DNA of 64,000 bases, from the NCBI RefSeq assembly GCF_002128405.1, contig NZ_NETJ01000001.1:806001-870000 (forward strand). The letters run 5' to 3'. Below are positions 1 to 7,864 of the stretch, one piece after another; positions within the stretch are counted from its first letter, which is position 1; the number at the start of each line of letters is the position of its first letter. Below the pieces are notes generated by a model. That model saw only the letters and a list, made by a program, of their open reading frames with translations. It was not told the origin of the DNA and did not search any database. Source of the DNA: Gottfriedia solisilvae (GTDB lineage Bacteria; Bacillota; Bacilli; Bacillales; Bacillaceae_G). Position numbers and translations under genes: made by a program.

Positions 1-368
1 GGCTTACCATTTCTTAATGTTGCTTTAGCTGCCATAAGTACTGGAGAATCAGTTTGAGCGTTTGCGAATTTACTCATTGAATTTCCAGTTAAAGGTGCAA
101 TTACCATACAGTCTAATTGAACTTTAGGTCCAAATGGTTCTGCGCCAACAATTGAATCCACTGTTTTACGACCAGTGATTTCTTCAATTTTCTCAATCCA
201 GTCTTCTCCTACACCAAATCTTGTTGTTGTACTTTTTACAGTAAATGTAACGACTGGATATACGTCAGCTCCATCATCAACAAGTTTTTGAATTTGTGGA
301 ACGACCTCTTCATACGTACAATGTGAACCAGTAATTCCGAAACCAACCTTTTTACCTTTAAGCGACAT
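1..368 (-). CDS. dpaB: Dipicolinate synthase subunit B, flavoprotein (C-terminus outside window)
   Basis: This is the first 122 codons of SpoVFB/DpaB, cut by the window edge. The translation begins MSLKGKKVGFGITGSHCTYE and continues with a flavoprotein-type Rossmann fold, including VIAPLTGNSMSKFANA near residues 88-103. Together with DpaA it makes dipicolinic acid from a lysine-pathway intermediate in the mother cell during sporulation; DPA is then loaded into the spore core. The ATG overlaps the dpaA stop by one base (TAATG) and is preceded by AAAGGAG, so the two subunits are translationally coupled. The family is usually about 200 residues. The rest of the gene, and probably asd, dapG and dapA, lie to the left. 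Confidence 0.95.
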   Translation of the reverse strand, partial: MSLKGKKVGFGITGSHCTYEEVVPQIQKLVDDGADVYPVVTFTVKSTTTRFGVGEDWIEKIEEITGRKTVDSIVGAEPFGPKVQLDCMVIAPLTGNSMSKFANAQTDSPVLMAAKATLRNGK

Positions 369-1267
369 TACGGTTGCTCCTTTCTTTTTTCAAGATCATC
401 TCTTAAAAGCTGTGTTAATACATTTCCAATAATTTGACCAGCTGTTTTAGGAGCAACGATTCCTGGTAAGCCTGGTGCTAATAATGCTTTAATTCCTCTT
501 TTTTCTGCATAACGAAAATCCGTGCCTCCAGGCTTTGATGCTAGATCAATAATGAGTGCATGTGGTTGTAGTTTTGAAATCACACTAGCTGTTACGATTA
601 AAGTTGGCACTGTATTAATTACAACATCAACATCTTTAAGGGATTCTTCGATATTTTTAAATTCAAATGCCTCTAATCCCATCTCTACAATTCTTGCAAT
701 ATGTTCAGATCTACGAGCTCCAACTTTTACTTTCGCACCTAAACTATGAAATGTGCGAGCAACACTCATTCCAGTACGACCTAACCCTAAGACAGCGACT
801 TTTGAATTATGAATCGTATATTCCGTATGTTGAATAACCATCATAATCGTTCCTTCAACAGTCGGAATACTGTTATAAATAGCTACATCATCTCTTTCAA
901 ACAATTTCACAAGTTTACGATTAGAGGCTGCTATGATACCGTCTAGATAACTATTACTAATACCAGAGTAAATCGTACAATGTTCTGGTGTACTATCAAG
1001 AATCTCTTTGGTCAAAACAACTTTTTCATTTGAAAAAATTGTATCGACGACTCCTTCAATATTTGTACCAGGTACAGGTAATAAGATTGCATCTAAATCT
1101 TCAAAACTTGCATCAGCGATTAACTCTTTTGATGCACTAGTAAATCCACTATCTAATTGTTCAAAACCAATTAATGTTACTTTTGCGTCTAACTCTGTTA
1201 ACTTCCGAATAACTTCCAGCTGTCTGGCATCTCCGCCTAAAACAGCTATATGCAAGCCAGTTAACAT
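368..1267 (-). CDS. dpaA: Dipicolinate synthase subunit A
   Basis: A 299-residue NAD(P)-binding protein matching SpoVFA/DpaA in length. The N-terminal part (HIAVLGGDARQLEVIRKL, residues 6-23) is a DpaA-type domain, and a second Rossmann motif VAVLGLGRTGMSVAR lies near residues 157-171. With DpaB it converts the dihydrodipicolinate precursor to dipicolinate, the major small molecule of the spore core. A Shine-Dalgarno AAGGTGA sits 8 nt before the ATG. It is the first gene of the spoVF operon here, behind a candidate sigma-K promoter and a small leader hairpin. The ymxH gene that precedes it in B. subtilis is absent. Confidence 0.96.
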   Translation of the reverse strand: MLTGLHIAVLGGDARQLEVIRKLTELDAKVTLIGFEQLDSGFTSASKELIADASFEDLDAILLPVPGTNIEGVVDTIFSNEKVVLTKEILDSTPEHCTIYSGISNSYLDGIIAASNRKLVKLFERDDVAIYNSIPTVEGTIMMVIQHTEYTIHNSKVAVLGLGRTGMSVARTFHSLGAKVKVGARRSEHIARIVEMGLEAFEFKNIEESLKDVDVVINTVPTLIVTASVISKLQPHALIIDLASKPGGTDFRYAEKRGIKALLAPGLPGIVAPKTAGQIIGNVLTQLLRDDLEKRKEQP

Positions 1268-1320
1268 GCAGCATTCACCTTCTTTACTTCACTTTGGTAA
1301 ATGGAAATGAATATAATTAA

Positions 1321-1335
1321 GGCGGGACTACCGCC
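1321..1335 (-). other. Small hairpin in the dpaA 5' leader
   Basis: GGCGG and CCGCC pair around a five-base loop about 55 nt upstream of the dpaA start and downstream of the predicted sigma-K start point. It has no T-run, so it is unlikely to terminate; it may stabilise the sporulation mRNA. Confidence 0.4.
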
Positions 1336-1353
1336 TAACATCTTTCTCCTAAA

Positions 1354-1382
1354 TATCTTATGAATTTCCTTTCTCATTGGTG
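1354..1382 (-). promoter_or_regulatory. Candidate sigma-K promoter of the spoVF (dpaAB) operon
   Basis: On the minus strand CACC (1382-1379) is followed after 16 bp by CATAAGATA (1362-1354), which fits the sigma-K pattern of an AC-containing -35 and CATAnnnTA -10. DPA synthesis is known to be a late mother-cell function under sigma-K. It lies about 90 bp upstream of the dpaA ATG and just after a terminator. This is a motif match only. Confidence 0.6.
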
Positions 1383-1389
1383 AAAAGAA

Positions 1390-1422
1390 ATATAAAAAGA
1401 AGACCTTCATTCTTTGAAGGTC
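1390..1422 (-). terminator. Intrinsic terminator upstream of the spoVF promoter
   Basis: GACCTTCA and TGAAGGTC form a perfect 8-bp stem with a five-base loop, followed on the minus strand by TTCTTTTTAT. It is the second terminator in the mlpA-dpaA gap and closes the structured stretch lying between it and the mlpA terminator. Confidence 0.75.
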
Positions 1423-1423
1423 C

Positions 1424-1503
1424 CGCTTGCTTACGTCCTTGCTTCCCTTGCTTGTGGTGCTCATTACCCTTTAGGGTAACTTCTGCGCCTCGAAAGACAA
1501 GCG
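1424..1503 (-). ncRNA. Candidate structured RNA between two terminators
   Basis: CGCTTG (1503-1498) can pair with CAAGCG (1429-1424) to close a domain. Inside it are a perfect TTACCC/GGGTAA hairpin (1464-1479) and flanking GGCGC/GCACC segments that can pair with one mismatch. The region is richer in G and C than its surroundings. I could not fit it to a riboswitch class; only a GAGGCGC stretch recalls the lysine riboswitch core. It could be a small RNA, a degenerate riboswitch or an interspersed repeat. Confidence 0.35.
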
Positions 1504-1540
1504 TTTTCAATTTAGTCTCAATCTCACTTTTTATACTTTG

Positions 1541-1580
1541 TAAAAAATAGAGAGGACCCTCATAAATGAAGGTCCTCTCT
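1541..1580 (-). terminator. mlpA intrinsic terminator
   Basis: AGAGAGGACC pairs with GGTCCTCTCT in a 10-bp GC-rich stem, extended by TTCA/TGAG around a short loop, and is followed on the minus strand by ATTTTTTAC. It starts 11 nt after the mlpA stop. Its inner stem (GGACCTTCA) is nearly the same as that of the next terminator downstream. Confidence 0.9.
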
Positions 1581-1591
1581 TAATCAAATTC

Positions 1592-2830
1592 TTATTTAAT
1601 GCTAGTCGGCATGATCCCATCAGGGCTTACAAGTGAAACTGCATAGTCATCTGTAAAGACAAATCGCGCGATATCATTAACATTCGAAATTGTTACTCCG
1701 TCTATTAATTGAATAATTTCATCTAAAGAGCGATGTTCGCCAAGCATTAATTCATTTTTACCATTTCGGCTCATTCTGCTATTTGTACTTTCTAAGCCCA
1801 ACATTAAATTCCCTTTTAATTGTTCTTTACAATTCAACAGCTCTTTTTCTGAAATGCCATCAACTGTTAAGATCTTTAATGTTTCTTGAATTGTTTCAAA
1901 TAGCTGGTTTAGTTGACTTTTGCCTGTACCGGCATAAATAGCAACCATTCCACTATCTTGATATGCAGAATGGTAAGAGAATACAGAATACGCAAGTCCT
2001 CTTTGTTCACGTACATCCTGGAATAAGCGACTACTCATACTGCCACCAAGAATATTATTTAATGTGATTAATGGATATAATTCGTCATGACCAATTTCTA
2101 AGCCTCTGTAACCAACACATAGATGTGCTTGCTCTGTTTCCTTCTTACGCGCAATTTTGCCATAGTGTAAAGTTGGTACACCAAAAGTGATTTCTTTCTT
2201 TTTACCTTCGTAATTTCCAAATAAATTTTCTACTCGGCTAACAAAAGAATCATCAATATTACCAGCTATGGAAACTACAACTTGATCAGGCGTATAAAAA
2301 TCCTTCATATATTGGCGTAATGTATCACCATTAAATGATTTTAACGTTTCTTCAGTTCCAAGAATTGGAGATCCTAGTGGATGTTTCTCGTACATAACTT
2401 TACTTAATAGATCATGTACTAAATCATCTGGCGTATCATCATACATTTTTATTTCTTCTAATACTACATTTTTTTCCTTTTCTAATTCGCCTTCATCAAA
2501 AGTTGAATTGAAAAACATATCTCCTAATACATCTAAAGCATAATCAGCGTGAGTATCTAAAACCTTAGCATAATAGCAAGTATATTCCTTAGATGTAAAG
2601 GCATTTACTTGTCCACCAATTGAATCAAAGCTTTCTGCAATTTCTTTTGCACTTTTTGTCGTTGTACCTTTAAAAAACATATGCTCAAGAAAATGTGAAA
2701 CACCATTTAATTCTGGGACTTCATTTGTAGAACCAGTTTTGATCCATATACCAATTGCAACTGAACGAACAGTTGGAATATTTTCTAAAACAACTCTAAC
2801 ACCATTTTTACAAGTATGTCGTACTATCAT
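1592..2830 (-). CDS. mlpA: M16 family zinc metalloprotease, MlpA/YmxG-like
   Basis: A 412-residue insulinase-type (M16) peptidase. The inverted zinc motif HFLEH lies near residues 47-51, and the downstream glutamate ligand is in NVVLEEIKMYDD (around 122-133). The C-terminal M16 domain is complete, and the length matches B. subtilis MlpA (about 409). Start ATG with a good GGAGG nearby. It follows ylxY as in B. subtilis. The B. subtilis protein has been linked to control of extracellular protease production, but the substrate is not established, so the molecular role is assigned only at family level. Confidence 0.93.
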   Translation of the reverse strand: MIVRHTCKNGVRVVLENIPTVRSVAIGIWIKTGSTNEVPELNGVSHFLEHMFFKGTTTKSAKEIAESFDSIGGQVNAFTSKEYTCYYAKVLDTHADYALDVLGDMFFNSTFDEGELEKEKNVVLEEIKMYDDTPDDLVHDLLSKVMYEKHPLGSPILGTEETLKSFNGDTLRQYMKDFYTPDQVVVSIAGNIDDSFVSRVENLFGNYEGKKKEITFGVPTLHYGKIARKKETEQAHLCVGYRGLEIGHDELYPLITLNNILGGSMSSRLFQDVREQRGLAYSVFSYHSAYQDSGMVAIYAGTGKSQLNQLFETIQETLKILTVDGISEKELLNCKEQLKGNLMLGLESTNSRMSRNGKNELMLGEHRSLDEIIQLIDGVTISNVNDIARFVFTDDYAVSLVSPDGIMPTSIK

Positions 2831-2927
2831 GTATTGCCTCCTATGTATGCACCGTCATTTACAATTGTAATAAATTGAAAAAATTTACTATATTTTACAA
2901 TCATCTTAACAAAGCTGACATAAAAAG

Positions 2928-3908
2928 TCATTTTTTTTCAACATTTTTAATGGTGTCGTATCTTTTTTCGTCTAATAATGTTGAAATATTGACAACTTTC
3001 CTACCTGATGCCTCTATTTTTGTTAATAGCTCATCAAGTGATTCGGCAGTTGGAGCAGTTGGATGCATTAGGACAATTGTCCCGTTTTCTACTTTTTTCA
3101 TAACTCGATTAATTAATACTTCTTTTGGCGGTTTCTGCCAATCAATTGTATCAGCTGTCCACATGATTGTACCTAGACCTAGTTTTGAAGCTATATTTAC
3201 GACCTCGTCTCGAAAACTACCACTAGGTGGAGCAAACCATTCAACTTTTTGATCTGTAATTGCTAAAATGACTGAATTGGTTTTTTGTATTTCATTTGAT
3301 ATCGCATTAGTACCTAATCTTGCCATATCAGGGTGGGTATAAGAATGATTTCCTACTTCTTGTTTTGCAGCAGTTATTAATTGTGCTACGGTTGGATTTT
3401 CCTTTACCCATCGTCCTTCTAAGAAAAATGTTGCTTCTGCGTTATGTTTTTTTAGAACTTCAAGCATCCGTGGAATATATTCATTCCCCCATGCTACGTT
3501 TATTGCAAATGCAACTAAAGGTTTCTCAGGATTTCCTCTATAAACAGGTGATGGAGGTAAATCTCGCAAATGAACTTTCGGGGAAGTCTCTTTAAATACT
3601 AATTGCTTCTCGTTAAACTCCCCTTTTTTCTTCATTTTCTGATAAGAGCTTTCAATATCCACTGATAAGCCATTATAACCTGGAATAGCCTTCCATACTC
3701 GATCGATATATGCGTCTTTAGGTGCGATTTCATATGTAGGTGCCTTTGTTTTGATTTCTTCATATAAAGCATCAGAATGGCCTGCTACATAAGAAGAATT
3801 CTTTGTTAATACTGAAACATAACGATTAGTATATTGATTATTGACAACAAAAAAAGCAATAATCATAGCGATTGACAATGCAAATACTTTCAACTTACCT
3901 CTACTCAT
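2928..3908 (-). CDS. ylxY: Polysaccharide deacetylase-like protein YlxY, secreted or membrane-anchored
   Basis: A 326-residue protein with an N-terminal hydrophobic segment (VFALSIAMIIAFFVV, residues 8-22) acting as signal or anchor, followed by a NodB-type deacetylase domain from about residue 125. The second catalytic motif is present as GNHSYTHPD (two zinc-ligand histidines), but where active deacetylases have TFDDG this protein reads INVAWGNEY, without the paired aspartates. It may be catalytically altered or inactive. In B. subtilis ylxY also lies between pnpA and mlpA. Well-placed AGGAGG before ATG. Target polysaccharide unknown. Confidence 0.9.
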   Translation of the reverse strand: MSRGKLKVFALSIAMIIAFFVVNNQYTNRYVSVLTKNSSYVAGHSDALYEEIKTKAPTYEIAPKDAYIDRVWKAIPGYNGLSVDIESSYQKMKKKGEFNEKQLVFKETSPKVHLRDLPPSPVYRGNPEKPLVAFAINVAWGNEYIPRMLEVLKKHNAEATFFLEGRWVKENPTVAQLITAAKQEVGNHSYTHPDMARLGTNAISNEIQKTNSVILAITDQKVEWFAPPSGSFRDEVVNIASKLGLGTIMWTADTIDWQKPPKEVLINRVMKKVENGTIVLMHPTAPTAESLDELLTKIEASGRKVVNISTLLDEKRYDTIKNVEKK

Positions 3909-4057
3909 TTCCGGACGCCCTCCTACTAGAAGGAATATGATTTTTTTAAAGAAAATAGAACAAGCTTTCTACTAAATTATGTAACAAGATCATTCAACTT
4001 AAGCATGATACACATTAATTGGATGAAGATGTTTCACTTTATACTTTAGTGTAACCA

Positions 4058-4108
4058 AAAAAAAGTCAGGCACTCATAGGAATTTTCCTATTTATACCTG
4101 ACTTTTTT
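4058..4108 (-). terminator. pnp intrinsic terminator
   Basis: A long hairpin with an outer AAAAGTCAGG/CCTGACTTTT stem and an inner ATAGGAA/TTCCTAT stem, followed on the minus strand by an uninterrupted T run. It starts about 10 nt after the pnp stop. A-runs on both sides would let it act in either direction. Confidence 0.9.
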
Positions 4109-4118
4109 TATTTTGTTC

Positions 4119-6233
4119 TTATTGTTGTTCAGCTTTTTCTTTTTGTTCTTTTAATACTGCTTTGCGAGATAAGTTTACTCGTCCTTGCTTATCGATTTCA
4201 GTAACCTTAACAAGGAATTCATCGCCAAGTGCAATAACATCTTCAACTTTACCTACACGCTCTTCAGCAAGTTCAGAAATGTGAACAAGACCATCTTTAC
4301 CAGCAAAGATTTCAACGAAAGCTCCGAATTTTTCAATTCGTTTTACTTTACCCATGTAAAGTTGTCCAACTTCAACTTCTCGAACAAGGTCTTCAATAAT
4401 TTGTTTAGCACGTTCGTTCATTGGTTGATCAACAGATGAGATAAAGACTGTTCCATCTTGTTCGATGTCAATTTTAACACCAGTTTCTTCAATAATTTTA
4501 TTGATTTGCTTACCACCAGGTCCAATTACATCTTTAATTTTATCTGGTTTAATTGACATCATTAAAATTTTAGGTGCGAATTCTGATAAATCTTTTCTTG
4601 GTTCACTGATTGTTGCAATCATTGAATCTAGAATTTGCATACGACCAATTTTTGCTTGATCTAATGCTTCTTTTAGAATTTGTCTAGATAAACCTTCAAT
4701 TTTAATATCCATTTGAAGAGCAGTTACACCTTTAGAAGTACCGGCTACTTTAAAGTCCATATCTCCTAAATGATCTTCCATCCCTTGAATATCAGTTAAA
4801 ACTGAATAATATTCACCAGATTTAATTAATCCCATCGCAATACCAGCTACAGGTGCTTTAATTGGTACACCAGCGTCCATCATTGCTAAAGTACTTGCAC
4901 AAATACTTGCTTGTGAAGTAGAACCATTTGATTCAAGTACTTCAGAAACAAGTCGAATTGTATAAGGGAAATCTTTCTGATCAGGTAGACTTGGCTCAAG
5001 AGCTTTTTCGCCTAATGCACCATGCCCAATTTCACGACGACCAGGACCACGGATTGGACCAGTTTCACCAACACTAAATAATGGGAAATTATAATGATGC
5101 ATAAAACGTTTAGATTCTTCAATTCCTAATCCATCAAGAATTTGAACATCACCAAGCGCTCCTAAAGTACAAATACTTAGGGCCTGAGTTTGTCCACGTG
5201 TAAATAGACCAGAACCATGTGTACGAGGTAGAAGTCCCACTTGTGAAGATAATGGACGAATTTCGTCTAACTTTCTTCCATCTGGACGTACTTTTTCAAC
5301 AGTTATTAAGCGACGTACTTCCTCTTTAACAAGTTTAGAAAGAATTTCTTTAACTTGTCCAATCGTTTCTTCATCTGCTTCTTTTTCTTCAAACTCTGCA
5401 ATTACTCGATTTTTCACTTCTGTAATTGCTTCTTCACGTGCATGTTTTTCATGAACTTGAATTGCAGAATTTAATTCTGCTTCACAAAGGTCACGAACTT
5501 GTTTTTCTATTTCAGCATCTAATTGATGAAGTTTTACTTCAGATTTTTCTTTACCTACTTGAGCTGCAATTTCTTCTTGGAAAGCAATTAATTTCTTAAT
5601 TTCTTCATGTCCAAACATAATCGCTTCTAACATTACATCTTCTGGTACTTCATTAGCACTAGCTTCAACCATGTTAATTGCATCTTTTGTTCCAGCTACT
5701 GTCAAGTTAATATCACTTTCTTCAGCTTGTTCAACAGATGGGTTAATCACAAATTCTCCATTAATACGGCCAACGACTGCACCTGCAATTGGGCCATTAA
5801 ATGGAATATCTGATACTGATAAAGCTAATGAACTACCGAACATTGCAGCCATTTCTGAAGAACAGTTTTGATCAACACTCATTACCATGCTGATTACTTG
5901 AACCTCATTACGGAAACCATCTGCAAATAGTGGTCGAATTGGACGGTCAATTAATCGACTTGCTAAGATTGCTTTTTCACTTGGTCTACCTTCACGTTTG
6001 ATAAATCCACCAGGAATTTTACCTACTGCATATAAACGCTCTTCATAGTTTACAGTTAATGGGAAAAAGCTAAGGTTTTTTGGTTCTTTTGAGGCAGTTA
6101 CAGTTGATAGAACGACTGTATCACCGTATCTAACTAATACTGCTCCATTAGCTTGTTTTGCTAGTTGGCCTACTTCTACTGTAAGTGGTTTACCAGCAAG
6201 CTCTGTGGAAAAAACGTGCTTTTGTTGTTCCAT
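4119..6233 (-). CDS. pnp: Polyribonucleotide nucleotidyltransferase (PNPase)
   Basis: A 704-residue 3'-5' phosphorolytic exoribonuclease of mRNA decay. It has two RNase PH domains, a KH domain ([16 protein letters not shown]) and a C-terminal S1 domain ([15 protein letters not shown]). The start [10 protein letters not shown] is chosen because it matches the family N-terminus; an upstream in-frame ATG at 6275 would add 14 residues. The SD-like GAGGGG lies about 12 nt before the chosen ATG, with a possible GGTA/TACC mini-hairpin between. A promoter and rpsO terminator lie upstream. As in other bacilli it directly follows rpsO. Confidence 0.97.
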   Translation of the reverse strand: MEQQKHVFSTELAGKPLTVEVGQLAKQANGAVLVRYGDTVVLSTVTASKEPKNLSFFPLTVNYEERLYAVGKIPGGFIKREGRPSEKAILASRLIDRPIRPLFADGFRNEVQVISMVMSVDQNCSSEMAAMFGSSLALSVSDIPFNGPIAGAVVGRINGEFVINPSVEQAEESDINLTVAGTKDAINMVEASANEVPEDVMLEAIMFGHEEIKKLIAFQEEIAAQVGKEKSEVKLHQLDAEIEKQVRDLCEAELNSAIQVHEKHAREEAITEVKNRVIAEFEEKEADEETIGQVKEILSKLVKEEVRRLITVEKVRPDGRKLDEIRPLSSQVGLLPRTHGSGLFTRGQTQALSICTLGALGDVQILDGLGIEESKRFMHHYNFPLFSVGETGPIRGPGRREIGHGALGEKALEPSLPDQKDFPYTIRLVSEVLESNGSTSQASICASTLAMMDAGVPIKAPVAGIAMGLIKSGEYYSVLTDIQGMEDHLGDMDFKVAGTSKGVTALQMDIKIEGLSRQILKEALDQAKIGRMQILDSMIATISEPRKDLSEFAPKILMMSIKPDKIKDVIGPGGKQINKIIEETGVKIDIEQDGTVFISSVDQPMNERAKQIIEDLVREVEVGQLYMGKVKRIEKFGAFVEIFAGKDGLVHISELAEERVGKVEDVIALGDEFLVKVTEIDKQGRVNLSRKAVLKEQKEKAEQQ

Positions 6234-6308
6234 ATGGTATAAATACCCCTCTCTAAATGACAATTCATTGTACATACCTTGAATTATGTAAAAATCTTCA
6301 TATTACCT

Positions 6309-6338
6309 ATTATCTCCTATGTTTAGTAAAGAAATCAA
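6309..6338 (-). promoter_or_regulatory. Candidate sigma-A promoter of pnp
   Basis: TTGATT (6338-6333) and GATAAT (6314-6309) are separated by 18 bp on the minus strand, downstream of the rpsO terminator. This would give pnp its own transcript with a leader of roughly 70 nt. Confidence 0.55.
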
Positions 6339-6393
6339 CTAACGATAAAGAGATTAAAATATTTCTTAATAAAATTAACGATATGTATAAGAA

Positions 6394-6418
6394 AAAGCGG
6401 GAAGTAATCCCGCTTTTC
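6394..6418 (-). terminator. rpsO intrinsic terminator
   Basis: AAAAGCGGGA/TCCCGCTTTT hairpin with a short loop followed by TTTTTC on the minus strand, 28 nt after the rpsO stop. It limits readthrough into pnp. Confidence 0.9.
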
Positions 6419-6445
6419 CTAGAAGTATCTGATTAGTACTCGAAA

Positions 6446-6715
6446 TTAACGACGTAAACCTAATTTAGTAATTAATTCACGGTAACGAGTAATATCTTTG
6501 TTACGTAAGTAGTTAAGTAAGTTACGACGCTTACCAACCATTTTTAATAAACCACGACGAGAGTGGTGATCTTTTTTGTGAGTACGTAAGTGCCCATTTA
6601 AAGAGTTGATGTTTTCTGTTAAAACTGCAATTTGAACTTCTGGAGAACCAGTATCGTTTGCATGAGTTTTGTAAGTGCTGATAATTTCGTTTTTACGTTC
6701 TTGAGTTAATGCCAT
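6446..6715 (-). CDS. rpsO: 30S ribosomal protein S15
   Basis: A full-length 89-residue S15 ([20 protein letters not shown]..., ending ITKLGLRR). It binds the central domain of 16S rRNA and nucleates platform assembly. The conserved [25 protein letters not shown] region is intact. GAGGTG lies shortly before the ATG. Transcribed from its own promoter and followed by a terminator; the leader carries structure consistent with S15 autoregulation. Confidence 0.98.
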   Translation of the reverse strand: MALTQERKNEIISTYKTHANDTGSPEVQIAVLTENINSLNGHLRTHKKDHHSRRGLLKMVGKRRNLLNYLRNKDITRYRELITKLGLRR

Positions 6716-6807
6716 GTTTTTTCACCTCATAAAATTATTGTTGAACACCTATTACCTAGCAGTCGTCGGTGAATATCGATTAGCCAAGCAACGGTTTTTC
6801 AAATACG
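6716..6807 (-). promoter_or_regulatory. rpsO leader, candidate S15 autoregulatory element
   Basis: The roughly 90-nt leader can form a stem CUUGGC (6788-6783) with GCUAGG (6760-6755) enclosing AUCG and CACCGACGACU, and a CACC/GGUG pairing across it is possible. S15 repression of its own mRNA through a leader structure is established in bacilli. The assignment here rests on position and hand-folded pairing only. Confidence 0.5.
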
Positions 6808-6813
6808 TTGTTA

Positions 6814-6842
6814 AGTGTACTATGTTTTCATACTAAAAGCAA
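6814..6842 (-). promoter_or_regulatory. sigma-A promoter of rpsO
   Basis: TTGCTT (6842-6837), a 17-bp spacer, then TACACT (6819-6814) on the minus strand. It overlaps the end of ribF and gives a leader of about 90 nt before the rpsO ATG. Confidence 0.65.
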
Positions 6843-6846
6843 GTAC

Positions 6847-7794
6847 CTAGTTAATCTCTTTAAAATAACTAATGACTGTTTCGCGATCTTTATGAAGTTG
6901 TTCAATTAGTTCATTTATTCCATTAAACTTCTTCTCATCACGAATTCTTGTAAACCAAAAAATCTCAACTTCTTTTCCATAAATATCTTCATTAAAATTA
7001 AAAATATTAACTTCAATCGTTTGTTTTTGGAATTCATGATAAAATGTCGGTTTGTAACCAATATTACACATACCTTCATATAATTCGCCGTTTACGATAC
7101 ATTTTACTGCATAAACGCCAACTGATGGCAATGCATATGGTACTGACACGGAAATATTTGCTGTCGGGAATCCAATTGTTCTTCCCCTCTTATCACCATC
7201 AACGACAGTTCCAATGATTTGATACTGTCTTCCAAGTAATCGAGCAGCTTCATCCATCTCTCCATCTTTTATCGCTTGACGAATTCTTGATGAACTTACT
7301 TTCTCATCATCTATATCAAATTTTGAAACTGTTGTTTGTAAGAACTCATTGCGAGAATGAAATGGTAGTGATTCCATCGTACCTTTACCATATTTTCCGA
7401 ATGAAAAATCGAATCCAGCGACAACATGTTTCGCATTTAATGCAATAATATATTGATCAACAAATTCCTGGGGTAAGAGATTTGCAAATTCCTCTGTAAA
7501 TTGAACAATAAATAATTGGTCAACACCAAGTTTTTCCATCCACTTCACTTTTAGTTCCAAAGGCGTCAAATAAGAAATCGACTCATCTCGATTTCCAAGA
7601 ATCGCTGAAGGATGTGGATCAAATGTCATAACTGATAATAATAATCCTTTTTCATCCGCAATTTCTTTGGCAGTTTTAATGACTTGTTGATGCCCTTTAT
7701 GTACACCATCAAAAAAGCCAAGTGCTAAGACCGTTTCTTTGCAATCTACTTTTTTTATCGAATGAGGATGGGTGATTTTTATTAATTTCGTCAT
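6847..7794 (-). CDS. ribF: Bifunctional riboflavin kinase/FAD synthetase
   Basis: A 315-residue enzyme that phosphorylates riboflavin to FMN and adenylylates FMN to FAD. The N-terminal nucleotidyltransferase motif GFFDGVHKGHQQVI lies near residues 25-38, and the C-terminal flavokinase motif GRTIGFPTANI near 195-205. The start MTKLIKI (ATG at 7794) follows AAGGTGAT; the ATG three codons upstream is too close to it. Last gene of the rimP-nusA-infB cluster; in B. subtilis it is called ribC. Length matches the family (about 316). Confidence 0.96.
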   Translation of the reverse strand: MTKLIKITHPHSIKKVDCKETVLALGFFDGVHKGHQQVIKTAKEIADEKGLLLSVMTFDPHPSAILGNRDESISYLTPLELKVKWMEKLGVDQLFIVQFTEEFANLLPQEFVDQYIIALNAKHVVAGFDFSFGKYGKGTMESLPFHSRNEFLQTTVSKFDIDDEKVSSSRIRQAIKDGEMDEAARLLGRQYQIIGTVVDGDKRGRTIGFPTANISVSVPYALPSVGVYAVKCIVNGELYEGMCNIGYKPTFYHEFQKQTIEVNIFNFNEDIYGKEVEIFWFTRIRDEKKFNGINELIEQLHKDRETVISYFKEIN

Positions 7795-7864
7795 TTTTAT
7801 CACCTTCTATATTCAAGTCTCTTTCCCCATTATAGAACAATGGCTAAAAATTATATAGTTTTTT

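Larger units (their letters stand above)
1268..1591 (-). other. Gene-free region between mlpA and dpaA
   Basis: No credible protein gene is present. In transcription order it holds the strong mlpA terminator, about 125 nt with internal complementarity, a second terminator of nearly the same stem sequence, a sigma-K-type promoter, and a small hairpin in the dpaA leader. A 67-codon frame at 1261-1464 runs through the hairpins and has no family resemblance. Confidence 0.8.

Noticed and set aside
522-749. Numerous plus-strand frames of 60-190 codons across the window
   Set aside because: All lie opposite well-identified minus-strand genes, lack ribosome sites and show biased compositions expected from antisense reading.
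1261-1464. A 67-codon minus-strand frame upstream of dpaA
   Set aside because: It runs through two hairpins and the sigma-K promoter, has no ribosome site and no resemblance to a known family; its end overlaps the dpaA start.
1424-1520. A lysine riboswitch (L box) or T-box upstream of dpaA
   Set aside because: Only a GAGGCGC stretch fits the L-box core; the other conserved blocks and the expected length are missing, and there is no T-box GGTGGNACCGCG sequence.
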